Source of the DNA: JAZLGI01 sp045616225
GTDB lineage: Bacteria; Spirochaetota; Spirochaetia; Sphaerochaetales; Sphaerochaetaceae
Assembly: GCA_045616225.1 (NCBI GenBank)
Contig: JAZLGI010000042.1
Location: forward strand, 1-64,000
Reading direction: 5' to 3'
DNA length: 64,000 nt
This document shows positions 1-7,249 of the stretch, piece by piece; positions within the stretch are counted from its first letter, which is position 1; each line of letters begins with the position of its first letter. The notes beneath the pieces are model-generated. The model ran no database searches. It was not told the DNA's origin and saw only the letters and a program-made list of their open reading frames with translations. The position numbers and the translations under genes were made by a program.

Positions 1-1151
1 GTTTTCCGGAAGAGAAACCGGTAAAACAAGAACTTAATGTTGGTGTTATCAACGGCACAGAGTCCTACTACATGTATGATGATTATAGAAATTATCACAT
101 TATTGCCGTTATTTCCGTTTATGAATCCAGATTCTCGGAACTTGTTTCTCTCAGCCTTGTGATTTTCATGGAATTGCTTGTATTTGCAATTCTTTATGTC
201 ATGATTCTGCATCTTGTGAGACGCCTTGTAATTAACAATGTTGAGAGCGTCAACAATAATCTCAAGAGTATTACAGAAGGTGATTTGAATGTAAGACTGA
301 ACATAAATACAAACAAGGAGTTCAAGTCCCTTTCCAATGGCATTAATTCAACAGTTGATAAACTCAAAGACCTCATCTCAGAGGCAAATGCAAGGATAGA
401 TGCAGAACTTGAGTTTGCAAAGAGAATACAGACAGAAAGCCTGCCTTCTAAGTTCCCGGCTTTCCCGGAGCATAAAGATTTTGATATTTTTGCCCTGATG
501 AGTACTGCAAAGGAAGTTGGAGGAGATTTTTATGATTTCTTCCTCACAGAGCAAAACAAGCTTATTTTTGGTATTGCAGATGTTTCCGGCAAGGGAATTC
601 CTGCTGCAATGTTCATGATGAGGGCAAAAACACTTATCAGACAGATTGCACAGGAAAACAAGACTCCTGCAGAAATTGCCTATATTGCCAACAATTCTCT
701 TTGTGCAAACAATGAGGCAGGACTTTTTGTAACAGCATGGTTTGGTAGTCTGGATCTCAATACAGGAATTCTTGATTATGTGAATGCAGGACATAATCCT
801 CCTCTGTTCCTCAGAAAAGGAGAAGAACCGCAGTATATGAAATCTAAATCAGGACTTGTTCTTGCAGGTTTGGAGGATATACCTTATAAACAATACAGTG
901 TTCAATTAAATCCGGGAGATGGGCTGTTCTTGTATACAGATGGGGTTACAGAAGCTGCAAATTCAGATGTTGAGCTATTTGGTGAAGAAAGATTAAAAGC
1001 CGTATTTGAAAAAACAAAAGATACCGAGGATGCACAAATGATGTGCAACAATGTTTTGGAAAGTGTTAACTCATTTGCAGGAAATGAGGAACAATTTGAT
1101 GATATAACTATAATGACTGTAGTCTACAAAGGAAAAGAAAATGACAATTGA
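1..1151 (+). CDS. PP2C-type serine phosphatase with HAMP domain, RsbU-like (5' end outside window)
   Basis: The reading frame is open from base 3, so the gene begins before the window; the ATG at 72 is internal. In order it shows the tail of a probable extracytoplasmic sensor region, one membrane helix (about bases 150-225), a HAMP linker and a SpoIIE/RsbU-type PP2C phosphatase. Phosphatase landmarks are EVGGDFYDFF, IADVSGKGIPAAMFM, NAGHNPP, LYTDGVTEA and the closing DDITIMTV, which carry the metal-binding aspartates. Such enzymes dephosphorylate STAS-domain anti-sigma antagonists. The next gene is exactly such an antagonist and overlaps this one by 11 bp, so translational coupling is likely. 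Function as the signal-input phosphatase of a partner switch is inferred from domains and context; the signal is unknown. Confidence 0.9.
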   Translation, partial: FPEEKPVKQELNVGVINGTESYYMYDDYRNYHIIAVISVYESRFSELVSLSLVIFMELLVFAILYVMILHLVRRLVINNVESVNNNLKSITEGDLNVRLNINTNKEFKSLSNGINSTVDKLKDLISEANARIDAELEFAKRIQTESLPSKFPAFPEHKDFDIFALMSTAKEVGGDFYDFFLTEQNKLIFGIADVSGKGIPAAMFMMRAKTLIRQIAQENKTPAEIAYIANNSLCANNEAGLFVTAWFGSLDLNTGILDYVNAGHNPPLFLRKGEEPQYMKSKSGLVLAGLEDIPYKQYSVQLNPGDGLFLYTDGVTEAANSDVELFGEERLKAVFEKTKDTEDAQMMCNNVLESVNSFAGNEEQFDDITIMTVVYKGKENDN

Positions 1152-1434
1152 CAGAAAAACAGAAAACGGAAAACTCTTACTTGCTGTCTCCGGAAGACTG
1201 GATACAATTACAGCACCAAGTCTTGAAGCAGAGCTTAAAAATCTTGATGATGTTTCCTCAATAGAGCTTGATTTTTCTTCTTTGGAGTACATTTCATCTG
1301 CAGGACTCAGAACAATTCTTTCTGCACATAAAGCAATGAAGGACAAAGACGGTCTTGTTGTAAAGAATGTTAATTCAACCATTCAGGAAGTTTTTGAAAT
1401 TACAGGGTTCTCAACAATCCTTACAATAGAGTGA
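1141..1434 (+). CDS. STAS-domain anti-sigma factor antagonist (RsbV/SpoIIAA-like)
   Basis: A 97-residue single STAS domain. The segment LEYISSAGLRTILSAH matches the conserved phosphorylation loop of SpoIIAA/RsbV proteins, with the phospho-acceptor serine in the ISSAG motif. In this family the unphosphorylated form binds and removes an anti-sigma kinase, and phosphorylation releases it. The gene overlaps the upstream phosphatase by 11 bp and the downstream kinase by 4 bp, giving a compact phosphatase-antagonist-kinase operon. No sigma factor gene lies beside it, so the final target is not visible here. Length is normal for the family. Confidence 0.92.
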   Translation: MTIDRKTENGKLLLAVSGRLDTITAPSLEAELKNLDDVSSIELDFSSLEYISSAGLRTILSAHKAMKDKDGLVVKNVNSTIQEVFEITGFSTILTIE

Positions 1435-1832
1435 TAAAAATGCATACAATCTCAGTAGAATCAATTCCGGAGAACTTTGAGAAGGTAATGGATTTCGTAA
1501 GAAAGCTCCTTCCGGTAGAAGGAAAAGTTGCCTCTGAAATACAGATTGGCTGTGATGAAATCTTAAATAACGTAATCAGCTACTCAAAGGCAAAGAAACT
1601 TTCTGTTTCTGTATGGACAGACTGTGACTGTTTCTTTGTGCAGTTTTCAGATGACGGAATCCCTTTTAATCCGCTTGACAGTGAAAGTCCTGACGTAGAA
1701 GAAGATTTAGACAAAAGACCAATAGGCGGTCTTGGAATATTCCTCGTCAGAAAACTTATGGATGATGTAAATTACGAGTATTCAGACTCAAAAAACGTAC
1801 TGACAGTCAAAAAACACTTCTTACATAACTAA
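1431..1832 (+). CDS. Anti-sigma-type serine kinase, HATPase_c fold (RsbW/SpoIIAB-like)
   Basis: A 133-residue GHKL-type ATP-binding protein. The N box is IGCDEILNNVISYS, the G1 box is FSDDGIPFNP, and GGLGIFLVRKLMDDV is the G2/lid region. Small stand-alone proteins of this class phosphorylate STAS antagonists and sequester a sigma factor or another partner. The start may be GTG at 1431, overlapping the STAS stop, or ATG at 1440; neither has a strong ribosome binding site, which fits translational coupling. The gene closes the partner-switch module. The gene after it is an exported surface protein with its own upstream site, so it may or may not be a target. Confidence 0.9.
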   Translation: MIKMHTISVESIPENFEKVMDFVRKLLPVEGKVASEIQIGCDEILNNVISYSKAKKLSVSVWTDCDCFFVQFSDDGIPFNPLDSESPDVEEDLDKRPIGGLGIFLVRKLMDDVNYEYSDSKNVLTVKKHFLHN

Positions 1833-1852
1833 TTTGTCGCAGGTTTGTCGCA
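1833..1852 (+). promoter_or_regulatory. 20-bp direct-repeat site upstream of exported Ig-like protein
   Basis: TTTGTCGCAGGTTTGTCGCA is an 11-bp-spaced direct repeat of TTTGTCGCA, ending 40 bp before the TTG start at 1893. The identical 20 bases occur on the minus strand at 55946-55965, ahead of the second Ig-like exported gene. Both copies are followed by a T-rich stretch containing TTATTAT. It could be a tandem operator, a -35-type element or an activator site; the sequence cannot say which. Confidence 0.6.
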
Positions 1853-1892
1853 CTTTCTTCCTTATTATGTTTAATGCTAAGGAAGGTTTCTC

Positions 1893-4493
1893 TTGTCAAA
1901 GAAAGTACTGATTGTTTTTATCCTATCAATTATCCTCTTTCCTATCTTTGCTGCAAATGTATCAGTGGGTATACCTGTTTGGGTTTCTTTTGATGAAAAG
2001 TCCAATATTCCTTTAAGCGCAATGTCGGAGTATTTTACAATTAAGCTTGAACCTGTATCAGCAACCAGGTTGGATAATAGCACTCCTATTGACCAAATAC
2101 CTATGCCGGCAAATGCTCAGACTAGAATTCCATGTCCTTTGGGGCTTGGTCCGCAAAATAAAGCAGGCTATTCTGCTGATGATGCAGATAACCCTTTCAA
2201 AATTACTTTTACACAAGACGGAATTTATAAATACAAACTGTCAACAGTTAGTAATAACAGCTTCAGATATACTTCAGATACGGTAAACTGGTACGTTCTT
2301 ATAACCGTAAACGGCTCATCTGTAACAGTAAAATGTGAGATGAACGATATTGTAGGAGACTTTTCCACAGAAGGCTTTGTTTTTACCCAGGGAGTAAAAC
2401 AAGACGGCACAGAAGGAAACAACGGCGGTGGTATGGAAGATGTTACCGGAGAGACAATTCTTACAGTTGGAGGCAACACTGCAACTGAAAGTGAATGGGT
2501 AGACTCTGCCGCAGTTAAATCTAAATTCCCAATTGATTTCACAAGAAGTTTCAAAACTACCGGATGGATATATGTTTCAGATCATCCAGATGGAAGTGTT
2601 ATAGGTTTTGTTCCTGATGGAACTCCTCAAACTGGTGCTGAAGTTCTTAAGTGGTACTACAACGGAGGTTTGGGAGTTTATCCTAACAGAAACGGTGTTT
2701 TCCTTGAATTTGACACTTGGGGAAACACAGAAACAAAAGACTGGCTCAATAAATCAGTTAATTTGGGAGATAACGGTTGTAGCGCACAAACCCCGGGAAG
2801 ACATATAGCTCTCATGACAACCAATGATTCAGGTATGCCTGAAGGGGGCAGTGCAAGACTTAAGACAGACGATAATATCAATACTTACAACATGAATCTA
2901 AGTGATTGGCCTAAAGATAACGATAACAGGTTTACTTACGAGATTTCTTATGATGCAACTACGAAAAAACTAAAATTCTTGTTGACAAACAAGGCAGGCA
3001 CAAAAACATACAGCTATACTTACAATGACCCTGTATCAAAGTTCGGAAAAAATTATGCTTACTTTGTAATGGCAGGAAACGTAAGACAGGGACCTAATAC
3101 GCAATACAGTTTTGGCGGAAAAGCAGGTCAGACTAAAATTTCATTCCAGACTTTTGATTATACAGACCGCGGAAGCAATGAAAGTACAGATAATCTGTTT
3201 GTAATGAAATATAACGGCAGTTTGGCAAAGGTATTGATTTTTGACGGACAGAATAACAGCTCTTTGACAAATTCACTTACGGTACTTAAAGAGTATTTTG
3301 TTTCAATCGGTTCTTTGGTTGATTATTCACAAAACAGCTTGGTTCTGATGTCTGACTTACTGGTAAATGATTACTCTCTGTTGGTAGTAGCTTTCCCTGA
3401 AGACAATGAAACAATGATTCAGGCTGCCGACAAACTTATGAACTATATGAACAATGGCGGTTGTGTTCTTGTATGCGGAGAGACAGAGACTCAGAAAACG
3501 GTTATTTCCAATCTCATAAAGCAGATGGGAATGACGCTTTCATTGTCTGAAGATTCTGTTGCGTCTTCAAAGGTTGCAGATTGCTTTGGTACTATCAATC
3601 AGAATGCAGCTCTTGTGAATGGAGATGCTTCTTATCCTATAAACAAGTTGTTCTTCTATGATACTCCTTCCATTGTCGTTGGAACCGGTGTAAATACTGC
3701 TGACAACACTGAGATTGTAGCAAGTGTGGATTCTCTTCCTGTTATTACAGATTCAAAGATTGCCAATGGTTATCTTACCCTTTTGGGAGATGTAAATATG
3801 TGGATGGGTACAAGTCTTAGTCAGAACTCCATTTATGAGGGTAACGGAAACATGGCAAAGCAGTTCATAAAGAATCTTGTTGACAGGGGCAGAAATAATA
3901 TTCAGCTTGTATCTTCTTACTACAGAATAAATTATGTAAATATGGAAAATGTTTTTTTTAAGCCTGATACAGATGAAAATTCTCTTGGAAATCCAAACTG
4001 TTATTCTGCTGACTCTAAAAAAATCATTCTTAAAAATCCTCTGAAACAAGGTTATGAATTTGTAGGTTGGACAGGTCTTGAAGTCAGTGGCCTCAACAAA
4101 AATGTTTCCATTGAATCCGGAAGTACCGGAAACAGAGTTTATACGGCAAATTGGCATAAACATGAATGGAATTATTCAGTTGAAGATTCAAAACTCACAG
4201 CTTATTGTTCCGGTGATGATTTGTATGCAGGTTTCTGTTCTTACCATGGTGTTCAAAATTCTGTTGAGCTTAGTTTTGGAATAGGATTCAATAAAACAGT
4301 CAAAACACAAATAATTCCTTCTACTGCAACCAATAAAAATCTTGTTTGGATGTCTTTAAATCCAAATGTAGCCATTGTAAATCAATTTGGAACTGTTGAA
4401 TCTGTTGGAGTAGGAACAACTCAGATAAAAGTAATGTCTACTGATGAAAACAATAAATCAACATCTTTTGAAGTGACTGTCGTTCAGGAGTAG
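1893..4493 (+). CDS. Large exported protein: pilin-like, lectin-like and bacterial Ig-like regions
   Basis: An 866-residue protein starting at TTG 1893, supported by AAGGAAGG about 7 bases upstream and an N-terminal signal peptide (MSKKVLIVFILS... cut near FA/AN). Residues about 20-180 resemble the Gram-positive pilin isopeptide-linkage region (ITFTQDGIYKYKLS). Residues about 190-420 resemble a bacterial L-type lectin fold (GVFLEFDTWGNTE). Residues about 430-650 look like a Rossmann-type region. About 690-755 is a Listeria-Bacteroides (InlB B-type) repeat with GYEFVGWTG and YTANWH. About 780-866 is a Big_2-like domain. Its last about 110 residues are homologous to those of the protein at 53626-55890. 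A surface or secreted adhesive role is inferred. A run of eight T at 3952-3959 lies inside the gene. Confidence 0.8.
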   Translation: MSKKVLIVFILSIILFPIFAANVSVGIPVWVSFDEKSNIPLSAMSEYFTIKLEPVSATRLDNSTPIDQIPMPANAQTRIPCPLGLGPQNKAGYSADDADNPFKITFTQDGIYKYKLSTVSNNSFRYTSDTVNWYVLITVNGSSVTVKCEMNDIVGDFSTEGFVFTQGVKQDGTEGNNGGGMEDVTGETILTVGGNTATESEWVDSAAVKSKFPIDFTRSFKTTGWIYVSDHPDGSVIGFVPDGTPQTGAEVLKWYYNGGLGVYPNRNGVFLEFDTWGNTETKDWLNKSVNLGDNGCSAQTPGRHIALMTTNDSGMPEGGSARLKTDDNINTYNMNLSDWPKDNDNRFTYEISYDATTKKLKFLLTNKAGTKTYSYTYNDPVSKFGKNYAYFVMAGNVRQGPNTQYSFGGKAGQTKISFQTFDYTDRGSNESTDNLFVMKYNGSLAKVLIFDGQNNSSLTNSLTVLKEYFVSIGSLVDYSQNSLVLMSDLLVNDYSLLVVAFPEDNETMIQAADKLMNYMNNGGCVLVCGETETQKTVISNLIKQMGMTLSLSEDSVASSKVADCFGTINQNAALVNGDASYPINKLFFYDTPSIVVGTGVNTADNTEIVASVDSLPVITDSKIANGYLTLLGDVNMWMGTSLSQNSIYEGNGNMAKQFIKNLVDRGRNNIQLVSSYYRINYVNMENVFFKPDTDENSLGNPNCYSADSKKIILKNPLKQGYEFVGWTGLEVSGLNKNVSIESGSTGNRVYTANWHKHEWNYSVEDSKLTAYCSGDDLYAGFCSYHGVQNSVELSFGIGFNKTVKTQIIPSTATNKNLVWMSLNPNVAIVNQFGTVESVGVGTTQIKVMSTDENNKSTSFEVTVVQE

Positions 4494-4510
4494 TTATAGT
4501 TTGCTAAAAT

Positions 4511-4519
4511 TGTTATAAT
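4511..4519 (+). promoter_or_regulatory. Extended -10 promoter for the Dabb gene
   Basis: TGTTATAAT is an extended -10 (TG, one base, TATAAT). The expected start near 4526 leaves a short leader holding GGAGG at 4530-4534 before the ATG at 4540. No good -35 is evident, as is usual for extended -10 promoters. Confidence 0.6.
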
Positions 4520-4539
4520 TACCAAAGACGGAGGTTTTC

Positions 4540-4821
4540 ATGAAACATCACATTTTGGTTAAGTGGAATGATTCCTTGGACAAGGAAAGTCTTGCATGTC
4601 AGGCAGAAGATTTGTTTTCCGGTCTTAAAAGCATGAAAGGAATTTATGATGTCAAAACCTTTAAAAACTGTATAGACCGTTCCAACAGATATGACCTCAT
4701 GATTGTTATAGACATGGATGAACAGGCTCTTGGCAGTTATGATGAGTCAGAAATTCACAAAAAGTGGAAGAAAGAGTACGGTTGTTTGATTCAGTCAAAG
4801 GCTATCTTTGATTGTGAATAA
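4540..4821 (+). CDS. Stress-responsive alpha/beta-barrel (Dabb) domain protein
   Basis: A 93-residue protein resembling the small Dabb family: it opens MKHHILVKWNDSL, has RYDLMIVIDMDEQAL in the middle and a YDESEIHKKWKKEYG segment near the end, matching the usual KHIVLFKF ... YDLxLxxEF ... Yxx-xPxH pattern. Dabb proteins form dimeric ferredoxin-like barrels; some are enzymes and many have no known function. The start is supported by GGAGG six bases upstream and an extended -10. It sits 27 bp before the iron-sulfur scaffold-like gene and may be co-transcribed. No substrate can be assigned. Confidence 0.75.
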   Translation: MKHHILVKWNDSLDKESLACQAEDLFSGLKSMKGIYDVKTFKNCIDRSNRYDLMIVIDMDEQALGSYDESEIHKKWKKEYGCLIQSKAIFDCE

Positions 4822-4848
4822 TAGGAAATACAAAATTTTAGGAGAATT

Positions 4849-5544
4849 TTGATGATTTACACAACAGAAGTTCAGAATATGTGTCCTGTTGCAAAGGGTG
4901 CATATCATGGTCCGGCACCAATTCCTGAAGAAGGAAAATGGGTTCAGGCCAAGGAAATCAAGGACATCAGCGGTCTCACACACGGTGTTGGCTGGTGTGC
5001 TCCACAGCAGGGTGCATGTAAGCTCACTCTCAACATTAAAGAAGGAATCATTGAAGAAGCCCTCGTTGAGACACTTGGATGCAGCGGAATGACACATAGC
5101 GCAGCTATGGCTTCAGAAATTCTTATTGGAAAAACAATTCTTGAAGCTCTTAATACAGACCTTGTCTGTGATGCTATTAACACAGCAATGCGCGAGCTTT
5201 TCCTTCAGATTGTTTACGGAAGAAGCCAGACAGCTTTCTCAGAAGGCGGACTTCCTATTGGTGGCGGTCTTGAAGACCTTGGAAAAGGCCTCAGAAGCCA
5301 GATTGGTACAATGTATGCAACTAAGGCAAAAGGTCCTAGATATCTTGAAATGGCAGAGGGTTATGTAACACGCATTGCTCTTAACAAGCAGGACGAGATT
5401 ATAGGTTACGAATTTGTCAATATGGGCAAGATGATGGAATTCATCAAGCAGGGTATTGATGCTAATGAAGCACTTACAAAAGCTAAGGGTCATTACGGAC
5501 AGTGGGATGCTGCTGCAAAGTATATAGATCCAAGACACGAGTGA
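4849..5544 (+). CDS. IscU/NifU-like iron-sulfur cluster scaffold protein (partner of GGGtGRT)
   Basis: A 231-residue protein of the IscU-like type usually annotated as an iron-sulfur cluster assembly scaffold and found next to GGGtGRT proteins. Candidate cluster ligands are the cysteines in HGVGWCAPQQGAC and in ETLGCSGMTHSAA. It has an extra N-terminal segment (MCPVAKGAYHGP) and a long C-terminal half not found in classical IscU. RBS AGGAG lies 7 bases before ATG. The GGGtGRT gene follows after 12 bp, so the two form an operon. Cluster binding is inferred from cysteine pattern and family; no desulfurase gene is nearby. Confidence 0.82.
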   Translation: MMIYTTEVQNMCPVAKGAYHGPAPIPEEGKWVQAKEIKDISGLTHGVGWCAPQQGACKLTLNIKEGIIEEALVETLGCSGMTHSAAMASEILIGKTILEALNTDLVCDAINTAMRELFLQIVYGRSQTAFSEGGLPIGGGLEDLGKGLRSQIGTMYATKAKGPRYLEMAEGYVTRIALNKQDEIIGYEFVNMGKMMEFIKQGIDANEALTKAKGHYGQWDAAAKYIDPRHE

Positions 5545-5556
5545 TAGGAGGCAGGT

Positions 5557-6558
5557 ATGGCTTTATTTGAAAGTTACGAAAGAAGAATAGACAATATCAA
5601 CTCCGTCATTTCACAGTATGGAATCAAGAGTGTTGAAGAATGTCGTGATATCTGTAAGAAGGCCGGTTTTGACCCGTACGAAATCGTTAAGGGAATTCAG
5701 CCGATTGCTTTTGAGAATGCAGGTTGGGCTTATACAGTTGGTGCAGCAATTGCCCTCAAGAAAGGCGTAAAGAGTGCAGCAGAAGCAGCAGAAGCCATTG
5801 GAATTGGTCTTCAGGCTTTCTGTATCAAGGGTTCTGTAGCAGATGACCGTAAGGTTGGTTTGGGACATGGAAATCTTGGTGCAATGCTTCTCAGAGATGA
5901 AACAAAGTGTTTTGCATTCCTTGCCGGTCATGAAAGTTTTGCAGCAGCAGAAGGTGCTATTGGTATCGTAAAGAATGCCAACAAGTCAAGAAAGGCTCCT
6001 CTTAGAGTTATCCTTAACGGACTTGGAAAAGATGCTGCTCAGATTATTTCAAGAATCAACGGTTTTACCTATGTACAGACACAGTTTGACTATTATTCAG
6101 GCAAGCTCAATGTTGTAAAGGAAATCAAGTATTCAGAAGGTGAGAGATCTCTTGTTCGTTGCTACGGTGCAGATGATGTCCGTGAAGGTGTTGCAATCAT
6201 GCACTCAGAGGGAGTTGATGTTTCTATTACAGGAAACTCTACAAACCCTACACGTTTCCAGCATCCTGTTGCAGGCACATATAAGAAAGAATGTGTAGAA
6301 CAGGGCAAGAAATACTTCTCAGTTGCATCAGGCGGTGGAACAGGAAGAACTCTTCATCCGGATAATATGGCAGCAGGTCCTGCTTCTTACGGCATGACAG
6401 ATACAATGGGAAGAATGCACAGTGACGCACAGTTTGCAGGTTCTTCTTCTGTTCCTGCTCATGTAGAAATGATGGGATTCCTTGGAATGGGAAATAACCC
6501 TATGGTTGGTGCAACAGTAGCTGTTGCTGTAGCAGTAGATCAGGCTTTGAATCACTGA
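5557..6558 (+). CDS. GGGtGRT family protein
   Basis: A 333-residue protein carrying the family signature VASGGGTGRTLHPDNMAAG near residue 255. Further glycine-rich segments (GLGHGNLGAMLLRDETKCFAFLAGHESFAAAEG and ITGNSTNPTRFQHPVAGTYKKEC, described by their ends) are typical. RBS AGGAGG sits at 5547-5552. The family's biochemical role is not established as far as I know; its constant partner is the IscU-like protein directly upstream, which suggests a role connected with a metal or iron-sulfur cofactor. The ECF transporter operon begins only 35 bp downstream, so the pair may share its transcript. Confidence 0.88.
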   Translation: MALFESYERRIDNINSVISQYGIKSVEECRDICKKAGFDPYEIVKGIQPIAFENAGWAYTVGAAIALKKGVKSAAEAAEAIGIGLQAFCIKGSVADDRKVGLGHGNLGAMLLRDETKCFAFLAGHESFAAAEGAIGIVKNANKSRKAPLRVILNGLGKDAAQIISRINGFTYVQTQFDYYSGKLNVVKEIKYSEGERSLVRCYGADDVREGVAIMHSEGVDVSITGNSTNPTRFQHPVAGTYKKECVEQGKKYFSVASGGGTGRTLHPDNMAAGPASYGMTDTMGRMHSDAQFAGSSSVPAHVEMMGFLGMGNNPMVGATVAVAVAVDQALNH

Positions 6559-6593
6559 TTATAAAGTATCTGAATTATACAGAGAGGTGTTTT

Positions 6594-7184
6594 ATGGCAG
6601 AGAAAAAAACAAACGTTATTGTGGGCGAATGGAACACAAAAACAATCGTAGCTGTAGCAATTGGTGCTGCACTTTACGGTGTTCTTATGGTATTTGGAGG
6701 AATTCAGGTTTTCACAAATACAAGCCTTACTTCAGCAATGGTTATTCCTGTAATCATTGGTAGTCTTTACGGTCCTCTTCCGGCATGTATTGCAGCCGGT
6801 GTAGGAAATGTAATCGGAGACCTTATCGGCGGATGGGGCATGTGGTTTGACTGGTCTGTAGGAAATGCTGTTATGGCTTTCTGTGTAGGTCTTCTTCCTG
6901 TTTACGGTGCAAAAATCAGAGATGGTGTTTTCACAGTTAAACAAGCTCTTATCTATGCTGTTTGCTGTATCGTAGGAAACATGGTTGCATTTGGTGTAGT
7001 AACACCAATCTTTACAACAATTTTTTACGGTTCTGACTTGAATCTTACTTTCCTTCAGGCATTTGCAGCAAGTCTTTCAAACATCATTGTTCTTATTGTA
7101 ATAGGTATTCCTGTACTTGTAATTCTTTCAAAGCGTTTTGCAGCAAAGAACAATCTTAAAGAAGATAAGGGAACAGAATATTGA
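6594..7184 (+). CDS. ECF transporter S component (ECF_ribofla_trS-type family)
   Basis: A 196-residue integral membrane protein with about five to six helices. It resembles the S-component family often labelled ECF-type riboflavin transporter substrate-binding protein (AIGAALYGVLMVFGG near residue 25; GNVIGDLIGGWGMWFDWSVGNAV near 80). S components bind the vitamin or small substrate and dock on the EcfA-EcfT module, which follows directly. The family name should not be read as proof of riboflavin specificity: context here is four SAM-hydrolase family genes, hinting at an adenosyl-type, nucleoside or methionine-related substrate. RBS GAGAGG lies 8 bases upstream. A 10-bp hairpin separates it from the ATPase gene. 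Confidence 0.85.
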   Translation: MAEKKTNVIVGEWNTKTIVAVAIGAALYGVLMVFGGIQVFTNTSLTSAMVIPVIIGSLYGPLPACIAAGVGNVIGDLIGGWGMWFDWSVGNAVMAFCVGLLPVYGAKIRDGVFTVKQALIYAVCCIVGNMVAFGVVTPIFTTIFYGSDLNLTFLQAFAASLSNIIVLIVIGIPVLVILSKRFAAKNNLKEDKGTEY

Positions 7185-7204
7185 TTCTTGTTTATTAAAT
7201 GTTT

Positions 7205-7228
7205 CAGGTACCTCGGAAGAGGTACCTG
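7205..7228 (+). terminator. Perfect 10-bp hairpin with GGAA tetraloop between S and A genes
   Basis: CAGGTACCTC (7205-7214), loop GGAA, GAGGTACCTG (7219-7228). The loop fits the GNRA class, which makes very stable hairpins. Only three T follow, so it is a poor classical terminator and more likely a partial attenuator, RNA-processing or 3'-stabilising element that sets S-component to ATPase ratios. Confidence 0.6.
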
Positions 7229-7249
7229 TTTCGTTAGAAAGGAAAAATA

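Noticed and set aside
378..794. Minus-strand ORF of 138 codons inside the phosphatase gene
   Set aside because: It is a shadow of the conserved PP2C domain on the plus strand, and its composition is not protein-like.
6594..7184. Calling the S component a riboflavin transporter
   Set aside because: The family label is broad; no flavin gene or FMN riboswitch is seen, and context points to SAM-related compounds.
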